In this document: piece after piece, positions 20,671-31,698 of the stretch | Layout: each line of letters starts with the position of its first letter | Numbering within the stretch: position 1 is the first letter of the stretch | Assembly: GCA_032716605.1 (NCBI GenBank) | Contig: CM064517.1 | Coordinates: forward strand, 24,130,015 to 24,194,014 | Length of the DNA stretch: 64,000 nucleotides | DNA from: Paralithodes platypus | Taxonomy: Eukaryota; Arthropoda; Malacostraca; Decapoda; Lithodidae | Direction: 5' to 3' | Program-made: the position numbers and the translations under genes | Notes under the pieces: model-generated | What the model saw: only the letters and a program-made list of their open reading frames with translations | Told to the model about the DNA's origin: nothing | Databases searched by the model: none

Positions 20671-21903
20671 TTATATCATTGAAACCGTCATGCTTGGTCC
20701 AATCCGAAAACAGTTTTGAAGCTGACGCAGGGGGTAGGGCAGGTGTAGAAGTACAGTATACACAAAATAATCATGGTGATAATAGTTAGGAATGGCCTTA
20801 TTATTAACATCAAGTACATTTCCTAGAATATCAAAAGCACGTAACTTCCTAGATTTATTCCCTTGGATTACCCACTCACGTGGTACCGGAAGCTCCCCTG
20901 ACATAGTGGATTGTGCTACCTCTGGCTTTGCTGGTAACAATGTTACCCATGACTCATCCGGCCCGTATAAGAGGGGCATAGCTCCCTTTCTGTTCTGTCC
21001 TGCCAGGACTGTGAGTAACGCCATACCCCTTGGCTGTGGTTGTCACTCGCTTGCGAGCTAGGAATACTCTCTGATTGAGAGCCCTCACCCGAGCCCCCTA
21101 GCGGATTATAGTTTCTGTAAGACACTTCTAAATCTGAGGCTGACACACGTGACCTAGTAGAAAAAGCCTGAATGAAATGTCCGCCGGGGCATCCTCCACC
21201 ACATTCTCTGACTCCACCCCCGACCTGTCAGATTGGACGTTAGACTTGGTGGGGGTAGAGCAGAAAGCGGGGTACCAGGCTCCGACGACCATCGTGAGTC
21301 CTTTCGCGCCGGATGATCCCTTTTGGATGATTTATGACATTTACTTGACTTATGCTTAGTACTAGTACTGTCTTTAGAACCCCCACTAGCTTCCTTTTTC
21401 TTCTTTTTGGAAGGGGAAGCAGAGTGGCCCGAATCTGTCACCTGCTGCCTCAGTGGTGACCTTGAAGTGGACCTTGTCTCCGTTGCCAAAGGTGACAGTG
21501 AGCGAGGCCTCTTAGACTTGCTGGGGGAGGGTGTGGCAACTTGTCCCCGCCCAGTCTCTGAGGTCTTACGTGCACGTATCTTATACTGAGGGGGGGTATG
21601 TTTAATGATTAACAGCTCCCATAGCTCAAGGTTATCACATTGCAATGCTTTATGTGCTACATTCGTTGAGTAAGTAGTGAGAAGTTGTTTCACTTCTTGT
21701 AAAGCCACCGCCGCAGTATTATCCTTCTGAGTTAGAACTTTAACACTTAAGAGGTGACAAATAGTGCAATTCTTTGTCACCCATATCCCCTGTGACCAAT
21801 CTAGGCATTTAACACATTTAATACAGAGCTTGTGAGCAAAAATAGGGATACCTGAGCATAACGTTGTTGAACATAAAGCAATAAGAGGATCAAGTGCCGC
21901 CAT
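20671..21903 (-). pseudogene. Gag-like gene of DIRS family 2, broken
   Basis: The start MAALDPLIALCSTTLCSGIPIF at 21903 matches the family 1 Gag start, with the same Cys spacing (LCIKCVKCLD, NCTICHLL) and a shorter Ser/Lys-rich tract. The first frame stops at 21154. Later parts (PLLYGPDESW, ELPVPREW, YYHHDYFVYT) are found in other frames down to 20671, so frameshifts and an internal deletion have destroyed the gene. Confidence 0.8.
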
Positions 21904-22120
21904 GACAGAGACTGGGGGAAAACTACCCCGCCCCCGGGAACTACCTGGTCACCTGGTGCACGCCGGTACTCCGCCCTGGAAAGAGAAATTTCCAGGAATT
22001 AATGCTCATAAGGTTACCCCAAAATGGTACAAAACATGTGCCTTAAAACCGCCGGTCAACGAACCGTAGCACTCCACCACTACTGTTCGTTTTCCTCTAG
22101 TTTCATATTAAAGATTTCAG

Positions 22121-22270
22121 CATATCTTTACCTGTCCAAAAGATTTAAGTATATCTTCTGAATCCACATAAAGATGAAGCATATCTGTATAAAGATGAAG
22201 CATATCTTTACCTGTCCAAAAGATTTAAGCATATCTTCTGAATCCTCCTAAAGATGAAGCATATCTTTAC
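22121..22270. repeat. 80-bp tandem repeat in DIRS family 2 leader
   Basis: The unit beginning CATATCTTTACCTGTCCAAA starts at 22121 and again at 22201 (period 80), with a partial third start at 22260. Shorter AAAGATGAAGCATATCT repeats lie inside. Confidence 0.75.
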
Positions 22271-23639
22271 TAAAGAGGAAGGCTTTCAAGTATCCCTTTA
22301 CACTTGAAACACTAGTAAGATTCAGGCAACTTTTTATCCCATAAAAAGTCTAAGCCTATCTTAATCTCTACTCCGGCTTCTCCCAGAAGCCCTCATAGAT
22401 CGCCGTAATGAAGGCCGTGATACCCTATTGTATCAATCAATAATTGTTTGGCAATTTATCACAAATTGCAAATCCGGTAATATAACCACCCGAAGGTACA
22501 ACCGCCGGGTTTTATATGTAATGACAAACCAATTGTACCTGCCCCAGACCTCTTTGTAAAAAGGTCGCCGGGAGGGAAAGACCAAACAAAACGAACAGCA
22601 TTGTTTCAATGACTTTGAAAAGCCGAGAAAACCATATCCAACAGGTGTCAGCATGATCACCTAGATAAATGTGTGGAGCCCACCTCGCCGTGAAGAAAAC
22701 AGGAAGCCTGATCACAGGCTCGACCACAGAAAACGCAGTTTCTGATGAGCCCTCTAGCTACCCAACTCGCCGGGGTAACTAACCTATCTTAACCAACCTG
22801 ATTAAAACTTGGTTTTAACCATCCAGATTAAAACTCGGTAAACAAAACGGCTTTCTCGGAGCAATCGAGAAAAACCGCCGGAAAGGCAACCCACACCAAA
22901 CAGAATGCAGTCTGATAAACATAATCAGACCCCCAGTCTGAAGCTCCTGGATTAGCCAATCACAACTAAACCAGGACACACATGGCACATGAAAACATTT
23001 TTATTATAATAAACAATGAAAACACTTGCATATGTGAAAAAACTACGAGTGGCTGGCTAGGCCTGGTGAAAACGGAAAAAACACTTAATGACGTCGAAAC
23101 ACCATCGTAAAGCACTCCATCCCATCAAAACTGGAACAGCCGCCACATCAAAATCGTAGAAAACACCCGGGTAAGGGAAAAAACACTGACTCGGGACCCA
23201 GAAAGAACTTCACTAAGTGAAGAAAAATACACCAGGAACGTCAGTACAAATAACATACGCTAATCCATCAGAAAGATAGCAAGAAGCCCGACATCGCGTA
23301 ATTACAGCCTCCTAACCAGCTAGGCCTAAAGATGGCTAAACACGGAAAACGTTTCAGAGCGTCCTCAACTCGGCCACGAGGGTCCGTCCGAAATAGACGC
23401 CCCAACAAAACAACCCAAAATACACTTGTTCTGCGAGAAAAACCACCCATGACACCCCTGCTAGCTAATCCTAACCTTACTCAAGACATCCCAGAGTAAA
23501 CAAATGAGAAAAAACTCACTAGGGACGCAAGAATGCGGAATCAAAGCGGAGCACTGTGGGGGACACGTCCGGGTGGGTTGAGCGCAGAGCAAGGAAGGTG
23601 GATTGATGCGCTAGCCAGCGTCTGGTCCAAGAATCCACA

Positions 23640-23872
23640 AAAGTACATCCACGGAATATGGAAAGATTATGAATAGTTATTCTTATTTAATTTTTAATTT
23701 TTATTTGTTACAAAGTTTTTTCGTAGTGAGAACCCAATCATAAAGACGAACCATGAGTGATTTAGCGTGTGCTCTGCGGCGGTAGTTTCAAACTGCGCTT
23801 ATGGGCGTTTGAAGAGGTAGCCTTATGTAATAGGCATAATTGTCAATGATGGAATGGCCACTAATAAATATA
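23640..23872. repeat. DIRS family 2 left terminal repeat
   Basis: It shares landmarks with family 1 in the same order: TAGTTATTCTTATT, AAGTTTTTTCGTAGTGAGAA, GTTTGAAGAGG, CCTTATGTAATAGGCAT and GGCCACTAATAAAT. Substitutions and gaps put it in a separate family. Confidence 0.75.
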
Positions 23873-24054
23873 TTGTTATCTTGATCCTGGTGTTGACCGG
23901 ACATCGCTATGTCGACGGGTTGTTGAGTTACGCGGCCGTGAATATTAAGCTCGCAGGCCTGTAAGAGGCCTACCGAGGTCCGTGGTGAAGGTTCGGTGTG
24001 GCGTATAAGAGGACAACCGAAGTGCGGGGCTTAAAATGGTACTTATTTTCCCAG

Positions 24055-24264
24055 TCAATGGTAACCGGTGGGATCCCAGGCTTCATGGATGTGGTTGAGA
24101 ACTTTGGGGCCAGCGAACTAACGGAAGATAACCTCATCCGGCGTTGGAAGGACAAAGGGCGGCGCATGCACTTCTATGGAGACGACACTTGGCTACGGCT
24201 CTTCCCCAACCACTTCAGCCAACACAGGGCGGTGACGTCTTTCTTTGTTAGCGATTATACAGAG
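24055..24264 (+). CDS. PIGG: PIGG exon, central part of catalytic domain
   Basis: A 210 bp exon (70 codons, phase 0 at both ends) with acceptor TTATTTTCCCAG and donor GAG|GTGAGA. It encodes MVTGGIPGFMDVVENF, EDNLIRRWKDKGRRMHFYG, DDTWLRLFPNHF and TSFFVSDYTEV. This continues directly from TLPRIK of the exon at 2869-3052 in the PIGG family. The GIPGFMDV and FYGDDTW...FP blocks are diagnostic of GPI ethanolamine phosphate transferases, and SFFVSDYTEV points to PIGG rather than PIGO. No stop or shift is present, so the gene looks functional here. Confidence 0.92.
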
Positions 24265-24393
24265 GTGAGAGGATGTTAAATTGTTGTTACTTTTGTTACT
24301 TGGTATACAGTATAACAAATCATTGTCTTTCCCAATCACTTCATCTATCACAGAATAGTGATGTCATTATTTGATAGTGATTAAACTGAGGTA

Positions 24394-25829
24394 CAGTCAG
24401 TCCCCCTAATACACGTATCCTCAGTCCGCGTTTACCCTATTCCGCGCCGAGGGGTAAAACAGGTACTCAAAATCCCTAAAACACGTATTGACCCCACAAA
24501 ACACGAATCACGGTTGAAGAGTGGTGTAAAAATGCTGTTTTTTGTATTCCGCGCCACCCCCCCCTCCCTACTCCGCGCGCACACCCCTGGGGGCCCCTCG
24601 GAGGCCTAGGCTACCCCGGCCCCGCCACTGTCACTGGCCCCGTCTTCGTCCCCGGATAAACCCATAGATTTCCCGATCGCAGTAGTGCCTTCACCAATTT
24701 ATTCTTCCTAGGCATTTTGAAGGTGTTGAAGGGTGTAGGAAAGCGGTTGTTACACAATAAATGGGTCAAGTCTCAGCGCACGGACACTTAAGGATATTGG
24801 GACTGAGAATGAAGCGCACATACATACGCACACTCACACACACAACCACACAACCACACAGCCCGTAGCCTAGTAGGTAGAGCTCTCGTCTCACACACGA
24901 GGGGTCGGGGTTCAATCCCCGACCGGGCGGAGACAAATTGGGCTTGTCTCCTTTCATGTGTTAGCCTCAGTTCACCTAGCTGTAAATAGGTACCTGGAAT
25001 AAGTGGACGACGTTGTGACGTCCCATCTGGGGTTGGCAAAAATGGTACAAGGCGAGATGGGTATCATATGGTTCACCTAAGCTGATGGCTACCTAAGCCT
25101 TCGGGCGAGACGGTACCGTCTATAGTGAGAATGGTGCCATGCAGATCCACCCTAAGCCTTCGTTTCCAATGTCGCCAATTGGCTAAAAATACAGACTACA
25201 CACACATCCACAGCCATTCCAACGATACATATAACACCTACACATATAGGAGGCGGGAGCATGCTCACTCCCGCAATACAACTAGAGTAAGTACAACTAG
25301 AGTAAGTACATACGCTTCTTTCTGAGTCCCAATATCCTTAAGTGTCTGTGCGGTGAGACTTGACCCATTTATTGTGTAACAACCGCCTTCCTACACCCTT
25401 CAACAACTTCAAAATGCCTAGGAAGAATAAATTGGTGAAGCCACTACTGTACTGCGATCGGGAGATCTATGGGTTTATCCGAGGCCGGGGACGGGGCCAG
25501 TGACAGTGGCGGGTCCGGGGAAGCCTAGGCCTAGGCTATATGAACTCGCCCTGTCGCGGGGGTCTGTCTCGGAGCCCCCACTCTTCTCACCTACTTATAG
25601 CATTTAATTTTAATGTAAGGAATGACTTGTTTATGTTTCTATTATTGTGTATGCTTGGTTGTCCAATTAGTATTGATTTTGATCAAAAATTACCGTCAAA
25701 TGTGTGTGGAAATGCGGGCTGCCGCCCATATGTATTTTTCTCCATAAGTTATGTTATCCCCAATGCGCGAATTCCCAATACCCGTCATGTAATGCCGCCC
25801 ATATAGGCGCGGATTGGGGGGACTGACTG
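24394..25829. mobile_element. Pogo/Tc1-like fold-back DNA element
   Basis: The outer ends CAGTCAGTCCCCC face each other (24394 and 25829) and TA dinucleotides lie just outside (24392-24393 and 25830-25831), the hallmark of Tc1/mariner-pogo elements. Long inner arms (about 24600-24807 and 25322-25528) are inverted copies of each other. Each arm contains a start reading MPRKNKLVK, possibly the first codons of a lost transposase. No transposase body is present, so the element is non-autonomous. Confidence 0.75.
24861..25120 (+). repeat. tRNA-derived SINE within the fold-back element
   Basis: The head (24861-24930) folds as a tRNA-like cloverleaf: GCCCG/CGGGC acceptor pairs, CTCGT/ACGAG anticodon stem around CTCACAC (anticodon CAC, as in tRNA-Val) and a GGTTCAATCC B box. 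The T loop has 6 or 8 nt instead of 7, so it is not a functional tRNA. The body contains ACCTAGCTGTAAATAGGTAC, a type of core seen in invertebrate SINEs. The 3' limit is uncertain. Confidence 0.65.
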
Positions 25830-25921
25830 TACGGTGAAAGATGAGAAAAAGGTTGTAATGTTGTGACTTTTGATAGAATATATAAGTAATCATTATCATC
25901 ATTTATTAGTGGCTGTATCTA

Positions 25922-26863
25922 TGATCTATCTATCTATTGCCTGACACCGTGATCCCCGAAGGGGTGGCCACAAACAAAACGCCCCCATGTACCTCTGTCC
26001 CCAGTCAGTCGACACCCCTCCTCTCAACCAGCACCGCCTTCATTCATATACTTCTTCACTCCATCCTTCCACCTCTCTCTCAGTTTACCTCTCCCTCTCT
26101 GTCCTTGCACCTCTCTCTTGTACACCCTCTTAGTCATGCTCTCGCTTCCCATACGTTCCATATGGCCGAACCATTTCACGGTGTTCCTTTTCACATTTTC
26201 CAGCACATCTACTTCCACACCTCACCTCCCTCTTACTTCCTTATTCATCTGTCTATCCCTCCATGTAACTCTGCATGCACTTCTCAAGTACTGTAACTCA
26301 TTTCCACCCCTCTCACTCTTGGTTTGAGTCTCCACCAACTTCCATGCTTAACAAGTCAATGTCGGGATTACTACACTGTCATGCAAGGACTTCTTCACTT
26401 CCATGCTGACCACCCTATTTCTTGTTACTGCTTTCAGCGTTCCTACAACCCTCTTCCCCTGTTGCACCCTCTCCCGCACTTCTTCATCCATACTCCCATC
26501 TTTACTCAGCATACTGCCCAGATACTTAAATGAGCTGACAATCTCCATAGCCTGACAGTTCAACTTCACCTCACACTCTGTGGCTTCATCCCTTTCGAAG
26601 ACCACAACCTTGCTCTTTCCCGCATTTACCTTCAGATTCCGTTTTTCGCACACTGTTCCAAACATATTTACCAGACCCTGCAACTCCCATTCATTATTGC
26701 TCATCAGAACTGTATCATCAGCAAACAGCAGTACAGGTAGCTTCCACTTGTTTCCCTCCCATATCAGCGATACACCAACATCCACTGCTCTTCCTTGTAT
26801 TACTTTCATGACTCCATCCATATATACAGTAAACAACCATGGGGACATCAATTATATATGGCC
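25922..26863 (-). mobile_element. LINE D, 3' part with RT end
   Basis: A 5'-truncated LINE on the minus strand, ending in an ATCT repeat at 25922-25935. It encodes MSPWLFTVYMDGVMK, LLFADDTVLMS with the RT catalytic Asp pair, LKVNAGKSKVVV, FKYLGSMLSKDG and, in another frame, VKWFGHMERM. It has at least one frameshift near 26220-26350. The YLG and WFGHMERM blocks place it with RTE-like or related LINEs. A second piece of the family is at 27791-27893. Confidence 0.75.
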
Positions 26864-27790
26864 CTATTTAGCCTATAGGCTAAGCTGGAAGACCCCACAT
26901 GCCTTCCAACAAACTAGAACCATCTTCTTACGCGACACTGTGATAATATCTATGTGACGTCATTTGTCACGGATGCCACTATGAAAGTATAGTAAAAAAT
27001 AGTAAAATAATCAAGAGAACAATAAAAAAGGAAAATATTTCCTTGAATAGAATAAGCTGATTAATTACCGTTCGCTTCCCATTCATCTGTTGTCATCAAG
27101 CGACGTCGCCTCGCTTCCCTCTCTCTACGGCAGGTCTCTGTTGGGAGGCGGTCGCTATGCCACACATGTATTCTTTTGTTCTGTGACACATCCTTTCGAC
27201 GCTCTCCTCTCGTCACCTAGCTTTCTCTAATGAGCTCTGAGTTATGTTTGGGTTGTGTAGAGCGCTTTAGGAAGTTTTTACACAAGTTAGGATGTGTTTC
27301 GAATAATAATTATGTGGTTGGCAATTGCCTCCCTGAGCCGTTACCATGCTTGTCCGCCTGTCATTCCTGAAATGTCTTTGGGTGTGGACAAGCAATTATT
27401 GTTTTTTTTTTACCTTGATATTTTTTAGCTAGCACAGGCTGAGCTTTATATAGAGGAATTTTTATGTTTCTAGGCTAACATTTTCAGATTATTCTTTGTT
27501 TGGGGTCCATGTGCTATCGCTTATCGAGTGAGGGTTGCTCCTGCTGGGTTTTTCTACTATTTTCATAAAGTTTGCCTAACCATGTTTGCTGTGATGTTGC
27601 GTCTTTTTCCTTGCATTTCAACGATTTTGAGTAATTTGAGAGTATGCAAGGTAAGTCTCTGCTGATTTATGCTTCAACAACACCCCTGACCCCTGGCCAT
27701 GTGGCACAGGCTATGTTATTTACCTCCATTTCATTAGTCTAATTTTAACTTAACTGTAGTTGCTTCTTTGTTAATTTTCCTGCATCATAG
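26864..27790. other. No gene recognised
   Basis: The sequence is AT-rich and holds no recognisable protein, terminal repeat or duplicated block. A short pyrimidine-rich segment lies near 27100-27230. Confidence 0.4.
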
Positions 27791-27893
27791 CAGGCTGATA
27801 AAGGAAGGAAACAAGTGGAAGTTGCCTGTACTGCTGTTTGCCGACGATACAGTTCTAATGAGCGATAGTGAATGGGAGTTGCTGGGTCTGGTA
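27791..27893 (+). mobile_element. LINE D RT fragment
   Basis: A plus-strand piece encoding EGNKWKLPVLLFADDTVLMS and SEWELLGLV, the same RT region as in LINE D at 25922-26863. It ends exactly where the outer right end of the DIRS family 3 unit begins (27894), so it was the insertion target of that unit. Confidence 0.7.
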
Positions 27894-28914
27894 ATGTGGG
27901 TTCGACAACCCGAAGGGAAGGAAGGAAAACCATATACTGTTGTTGTTGTTGTTGTTGTTGTTCCCTAAGCTGCCTGGCCGAACAGCCCCGAGTCCCTGAG
28001 GAAGGCCATGGCCACGATCAGGCTTTCCCACAGAGCTCTCATTGAGTGTAGATTGTGTTGTTGGCGTAAGTGGTTATGTGAAATGCAGTCTTCTATGATG
28101 TGTTTAATGGTATGGGGTGCTGTGTTACATCCCGGGCAGGCGTCGACAATGGAGTCATCCAGTCTCTTCTGATAGCTCAGGAGAGCTGGATGGTGTCCGC
28201 ATCTCAGCCTGGCCAGGTGGACTCTGTCCTCGCGAGGAAGGGAGGATTCGGAAGGATGGATTTCGGGAGGTCGTGCATGCAGCTGCGTGTTGTCTGTGAG
28301 TGAGTGGATGGATCGGTGAGAGATATGAGTATGGATGTGCTTCTGGAAGTTGGTTCGGGGTGGGCAGGGAGGGAGAGAGGACAATAATTGTGCGTGATAC
28401 CGTGTGCTGGGTGTTGTTTTGATATTTCTTGGTGTCTGTGGGTGTGTTGCCATGTAGTTTAGTGGGTGGTCTTGGTTCGTGGAGGCTGCTGCCAGGAATT
28501 GAGTGCCTCTCATGTCCAGATGGTCTTTGACTTTGAGGATTTTGGTTTCTTGATGTAGGTGATCTGTGGGTGCAGTAGCTGTGCATATACTGTATTTAGT
28601 AGTGGTTCCGTAGTCAATGACGTGAGAGCCTAATCTAGTGTTAGGGTTTCCCAGGTCCTCTAGGAACCCGGAAAAAACATCCTAGGAGATGCCCCTTAAA
28701 TAGTTCCTAGGGAACGTCATTCAATCGGATACCACTATGAAAAATAAAAATACAAGATAGGTAAGGTTATTTGAATCCGGCGCTGTCACAAAGGCATGAG
28801 CATCATCAGATGCCATATTTTGGTCTCTTTTGTAATAGAATGTTGTGGAAGTGTATGGGAAGGGGAAGGTAGGAGGGCAGTAGACGTCATTGACTACAGA
28901 ACCACTACTAAGTA
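27894..28914 (-). mobile_element. DIRS family 3, right terminal unit
   Basis: The outer extension (GTGGGTTCGAC...GGAAAACCATAT, 27894-27946) is followed, after a LINE C insert, by TTTAGTAGTGGTTCCGTAGTC at 28594. The unit then runs to the reversed CGTCATTGACTACAGAACCAC at 28886-28907. This reproduces the family 1 order of right repeat, spacer and start of the internal complementary region. The other half of that region is at 38798-38884, beyond the pogo-like element. No coding part of family 3 was found. Confidence 0.65.
27950..28583 (-). mobile_element. LINE C 3' end with zinc motif and (AAC)n tail
   Basis: A 634 bp 5'-truncated insertion flanked by the 9-bp duplication CATATACTG (27941-27949 and 28584-28592). 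It encodes the LINE C-terminus on the minus strand (stop near 27965): LARLRCGHHPALLSYQKRL, then CPGCNTAPHTIKHIIEDC, a CCHC-type zinc motif typical of Jockey/CR1-like ORF2 C-termini, and it ends GLFGQAA. The tail is a (GTT)n/(AAC)n run of about 22 bases at the left end. Confidence 0.85.
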
Positions 28915-29626
28915 CAGTCGACGCTCGATTTAACGGACCCTGATACAACGGATTTCGGATTTAACGGACTCTGTCCGTAGCCGGACAATGGACCCAGCAA
29001 CGGACAAACTCCGTTGCTCGAAAAAAAGTCCGGTAATTGGCTGGCGCGGCGCACCATTTTCCCGGCAAACCCCTGTACAGCTCTCTTTCTATCTATCTAT
29101 CTCTTTAATGCATCTATCTAAATTCCTTATACATTAACATAACTATGACTTATTTGGTCTTTTTTAATCTATGAATCATTTCTAATACGATGAAATTGAA
29201 AACAATATTACCCTTCCAACACAAATAATAAAATGAAAACGAGAGTAAATATAAATGTCTCCTTTGTCTTTCAGAAACATAAGTCCGTTTCATATACAGT
29301 ATGTTAGTATTTTATCGCTCGCTCGCTCCTAGCCACTCTCACTCTATCTATTTATCTCTCTAATGCACCTACCTAAATCCCTTATACATTAACATAACTA
29401 TGTCTTATTTGGACTTTTTGTAATCTTTGAATAATTTCTAATGCGATGGAATTGAAAAATATAATATCCTTCCAGCACATAGATAAACAATAAATAAGAT
29501 AGTCAAAAAAATAGTTCAACCCTCCCCTCCGTCTAGGCGCCGAGCTTCCGAGACGGGAGATTTACGTTTGATAGATTTTTTTTTTTTTTTCCCCACGGTA
29601 TACACAAAATGATGGGGAAATATTAT

Positions 29627-29976
29627 TATAGGTTTGACTCCTGTAAGGAGATAAAGAAAACCTAATATTTAGTAGTGGCCCCGTAATCATTGACGAACAT
29701 GCCTATTACATAAGGCATCCTCTTCAAACACTAATCCGCCGTAGTTTGAATCTACCGCGCAGAGCATTTAAAAACTGAGGAGCCTTCATCATGAGCGCAC
29801 GCGACCTCACTCATGGCTTCAGTCATTATGAATTGGGTTCTCACTACGAAAAAACTTCGTAAAAAATAAAAACAAAAACAAAATAAGAATAACTATCCAA
29901 TAAGCTTTCCATCATATCGTGGATGTACTTGTGTGGATTTCTGACCAGACGCTGAATCAGGCGTCATTCTTCCTTC
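29627..29976. repeat. DIRS copy 2 right inverted terminal repeat
   Basis: Inverted partner of 38012-38322 with an additional outer extension containing the small hairpin CTCCT/AGGAG. It is nearly identical to 10274-10624. Confidence 0.88.
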
Positions 29977-30049
29977 ACTGACATATCAAGTAAACCAAAA
30001 TCCTTAATACATCAACGAATGGGAAGGGGACGGTCGGGAGGGCCCCAGT

Positions 30050-30155
30050 CGTCAATGATTACGGGGCCACTACTAAATATTAGGTTTTCTTTATCTCCTT
30101 ACAGGAGTCAAACCTATAATTTATTAGTGGCCCCTCCATCATTGACGAACATGCC
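30050..30155. repeat. DIRS copy 2 internal complementary region
   Basis: Bases 30050-30118 reverse-complement the outer right end. Bases 30119-30155 repeat the outer left end up to AACATGCCT. The junction is the sequence expected where the two element ends meet in a circle. Confidence 0.88.
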
Positions 30156-30717
30156 TGATATCTAAGACTGGAGGGGGACATTCGTAATCATATCATAACT
30201 CTAGAAAAGCAGATAATAAAAACAACCACATAGTATTCTTACTTTTTGAAAAATGTATTTAATACGGCGTAGGCCGGAAATATACAAGAAAAAGGGGTTC
30301 AGGCAGGTGCGTGCTTCAAAGAAGCCTGCCCGACAAAAATAGGTAACCCTGAAGATTCTGAACACAGATCTGTAGTTACAAAAGGCACCCCACTCAACGA
30401 GTGGTGACAAAAATAATAAGTTATAAGTTTATATGTGCACATCATAAACCCCAAAATACATGTGGAGATCAATTGCTAATGAACTCCATTGAACTAATGT
30501 TACATTGCTTTCACAGCTAAAACTACTATAACAACACCGTTGTTTTGTACTAAACCTTGTACTAGCACAAATTCTCACTGAGAAATGTTCATATCACATT
30601 TTAACCTTAAATTGTATCACAGCTCTCATACTCCGGCGGGGTCTAGGGTGTCCTATGTCAACTGACTGCACCCCCCCCCCCTTCCGTGAAAATAAACATA
30701 AGTGACTGCAGGGCCAC
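30156..30717 (-). other. DIRS copy 2 3' untranslated region
   Basis: A non-coding region between the recombinase stop and the internal complementary region. It matches 10805-11369 in copy 1, including a C-run at 30671-30681. Confidence 0.6.
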
Positions 30718-31698
30718 CTAGACCCTCTGCCTTAAAGCTATACATGGTAAGGAAGGTTTGTCTAGAGCAACTGACAAGTATCTAGAGAGAAACGTATGAT
30801 TAGACGCCCACAACTGTGTGGACGCAATATCTTCAACTGAAAAGTTTTTTAGGAAACGTAAAGAGGCCGCCCACTTGCGTAAATCGTGGGCCCTACCCAC
30901 AACGCCGGGATTACTCTCTTTAATGACTTCTACCAGAAGAGAGGCTAATCGCCGTTTAAGTAAGCGTTTACCCGTACTCGCTACCCATAAAGCACCTTGG
31001 GGGTTATGAGGAGCTATTCTCAAATATTTGGTTAGAGCTTGCACTGGACATAAATTATGATGCACCTTTCCCCTTTTTAACGCCGGCACCGTGAACTCAG
31101 AAAACATGTGTGCACTATGCTCATTCTTGGCTACAAACGCCGGGGAGGGTGCAATGGAAATTGAATCATTAAGTCTACCAAACCTAAGACAATTAGGTGT
31201 GTTGCTCATCGCCGCCAGCTCAGACACTCTGTTTCCGGTGGCCAAAGCCAAAAGGAAAACTGCCTTCTTTAAGATTAAAGCAAAGTCTGCAGTATTTTGA
31301 TACAGACGAGAATGAAGTAAAGACAAAGCTTTGTCCAGAGACCAAGTAGGCATGAGCTGACGGGGAGGTGGGCGGAGTTTAAAACACGCTCTCATAAATC
31401 CTGTTTCCTCCGCCACCGGTATGGATAGACCTGTAAGGTCGAAAAAGGGCACTCTAATCGCAGTTAAGTGATTCTTCAAAGTAACCACAGATAAACGTTT
31501 CTGCTCAAACAGATAGTTCAAGTAATTAAAAACCAATGCCACTGAGGGTACAGTTTGTCCCGTTCTAACAATCCAAGAAGTAAAAGCTTTCCAATGAGAT
31601 TGATATTGTCGCTTAGTAGACTGAGTATATTGATTGAGCAATTTATTGGTCACATCCCTACCGTATGGTGCTAGCCACTTGGCCTCCTGAATGTCCAT
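30718..31698 (-). CDS. Tyrosine recombinase of DIRS copy 2
   Basis: A 326 aa integrase-type tyrosine recombinase with all catalytic residues in place: Arg157 in GNRVSEL, His271 and Arg274 in HDLRK, and Tyr307 in FLSRY. It differs from copy 1 at only a few positions in this span (for example PFFDL for PFLDL and RIAPH for RVAPR). The Met at 31698 overlaps the RT-RNase H stop by 28 bases. The same frame stays open upstream to 33525. Confidence 0.9.
   Translation of the reverse strand: MDIQEAKWLAPYGRDVTNKLLNQYTQSTKRQYQSHWKAFTSWIVRTGQTVPSVALVFNYLNYLFEQKRLSVVTLKNHLTAIRVPFFDLTGLSIPVAEETGFMRACFKLRPPPRQLMPTWSLDKALSLLHSRLYQNTADFALILKKAVFLLALATGNRVSELAAMSNTPNCLRFGRLNDSISIAPSPAFVAKNEHSAHMFSEFTVPALKRGKVHHNLCPVQALTKYLRIAPHNPQGALWVASTGKRLLKRRLASLLVEVIKESNPGVVGRAHDLRKWAASLRFLKNFSVEDIASTQLWASNHTFLSRYLSVALDKPSLPCIALRQRV

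Larger units (their letters stand above)
20615..23872 (-). mobile_element. DIRS family 2, 5' part only
   Basis: A diverged DIRS-like element in the minus orientation. It keeps the left terminal repeat (23640-23872), a long leader and the first part of gag, then stops near 20615 at a block reading AACTCTGGTGTTAGAGCTGAC, which occurs twice in tandem (20612-20640 and 20643-20671). RT, recombinase, internal complementary region and right repeat are absent. The terminal repeat matches family 1 in order but not in detail. It lies only about 180 bp upstream of the second PIGG exon. Confidence 0.8.
3053..24054 (+). other. PIGG: PIGG intron, 21,002 bp, filled with transposons
   Basis: The intron is bounded by GTAATAAG at the donor and TTATTTTCCCAG at the acceptor. 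The flanking exons are both in phase 0 at this junction and the encoded peptides are adjacent in the PIGG family. It holds three DIRS-like elements or parts and fragments of three LINE families. Both coding-length DIRS-related units run antisense to PIGG. Confidence 0.85.

Noticed and set aside
22121..22270. A short direct-repeat array that could suggest CRISPR
   Set aside because: It is an 80-bp tandem repeat in the leader of a eukaryotic DIRS element, with no distinct spacers and no cas genes.
24861..24935. A possible tRNA-Val gene
   Set aside because: The T loop has the wrong length and the sequence continues into a SINE body, so it is a SINE head.
25891..25903. A 13-base match (ATTTATTAGTGGC) to the DIRS left end
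   Set aside because: No further similarity follows on either side, so it is treated as chance.
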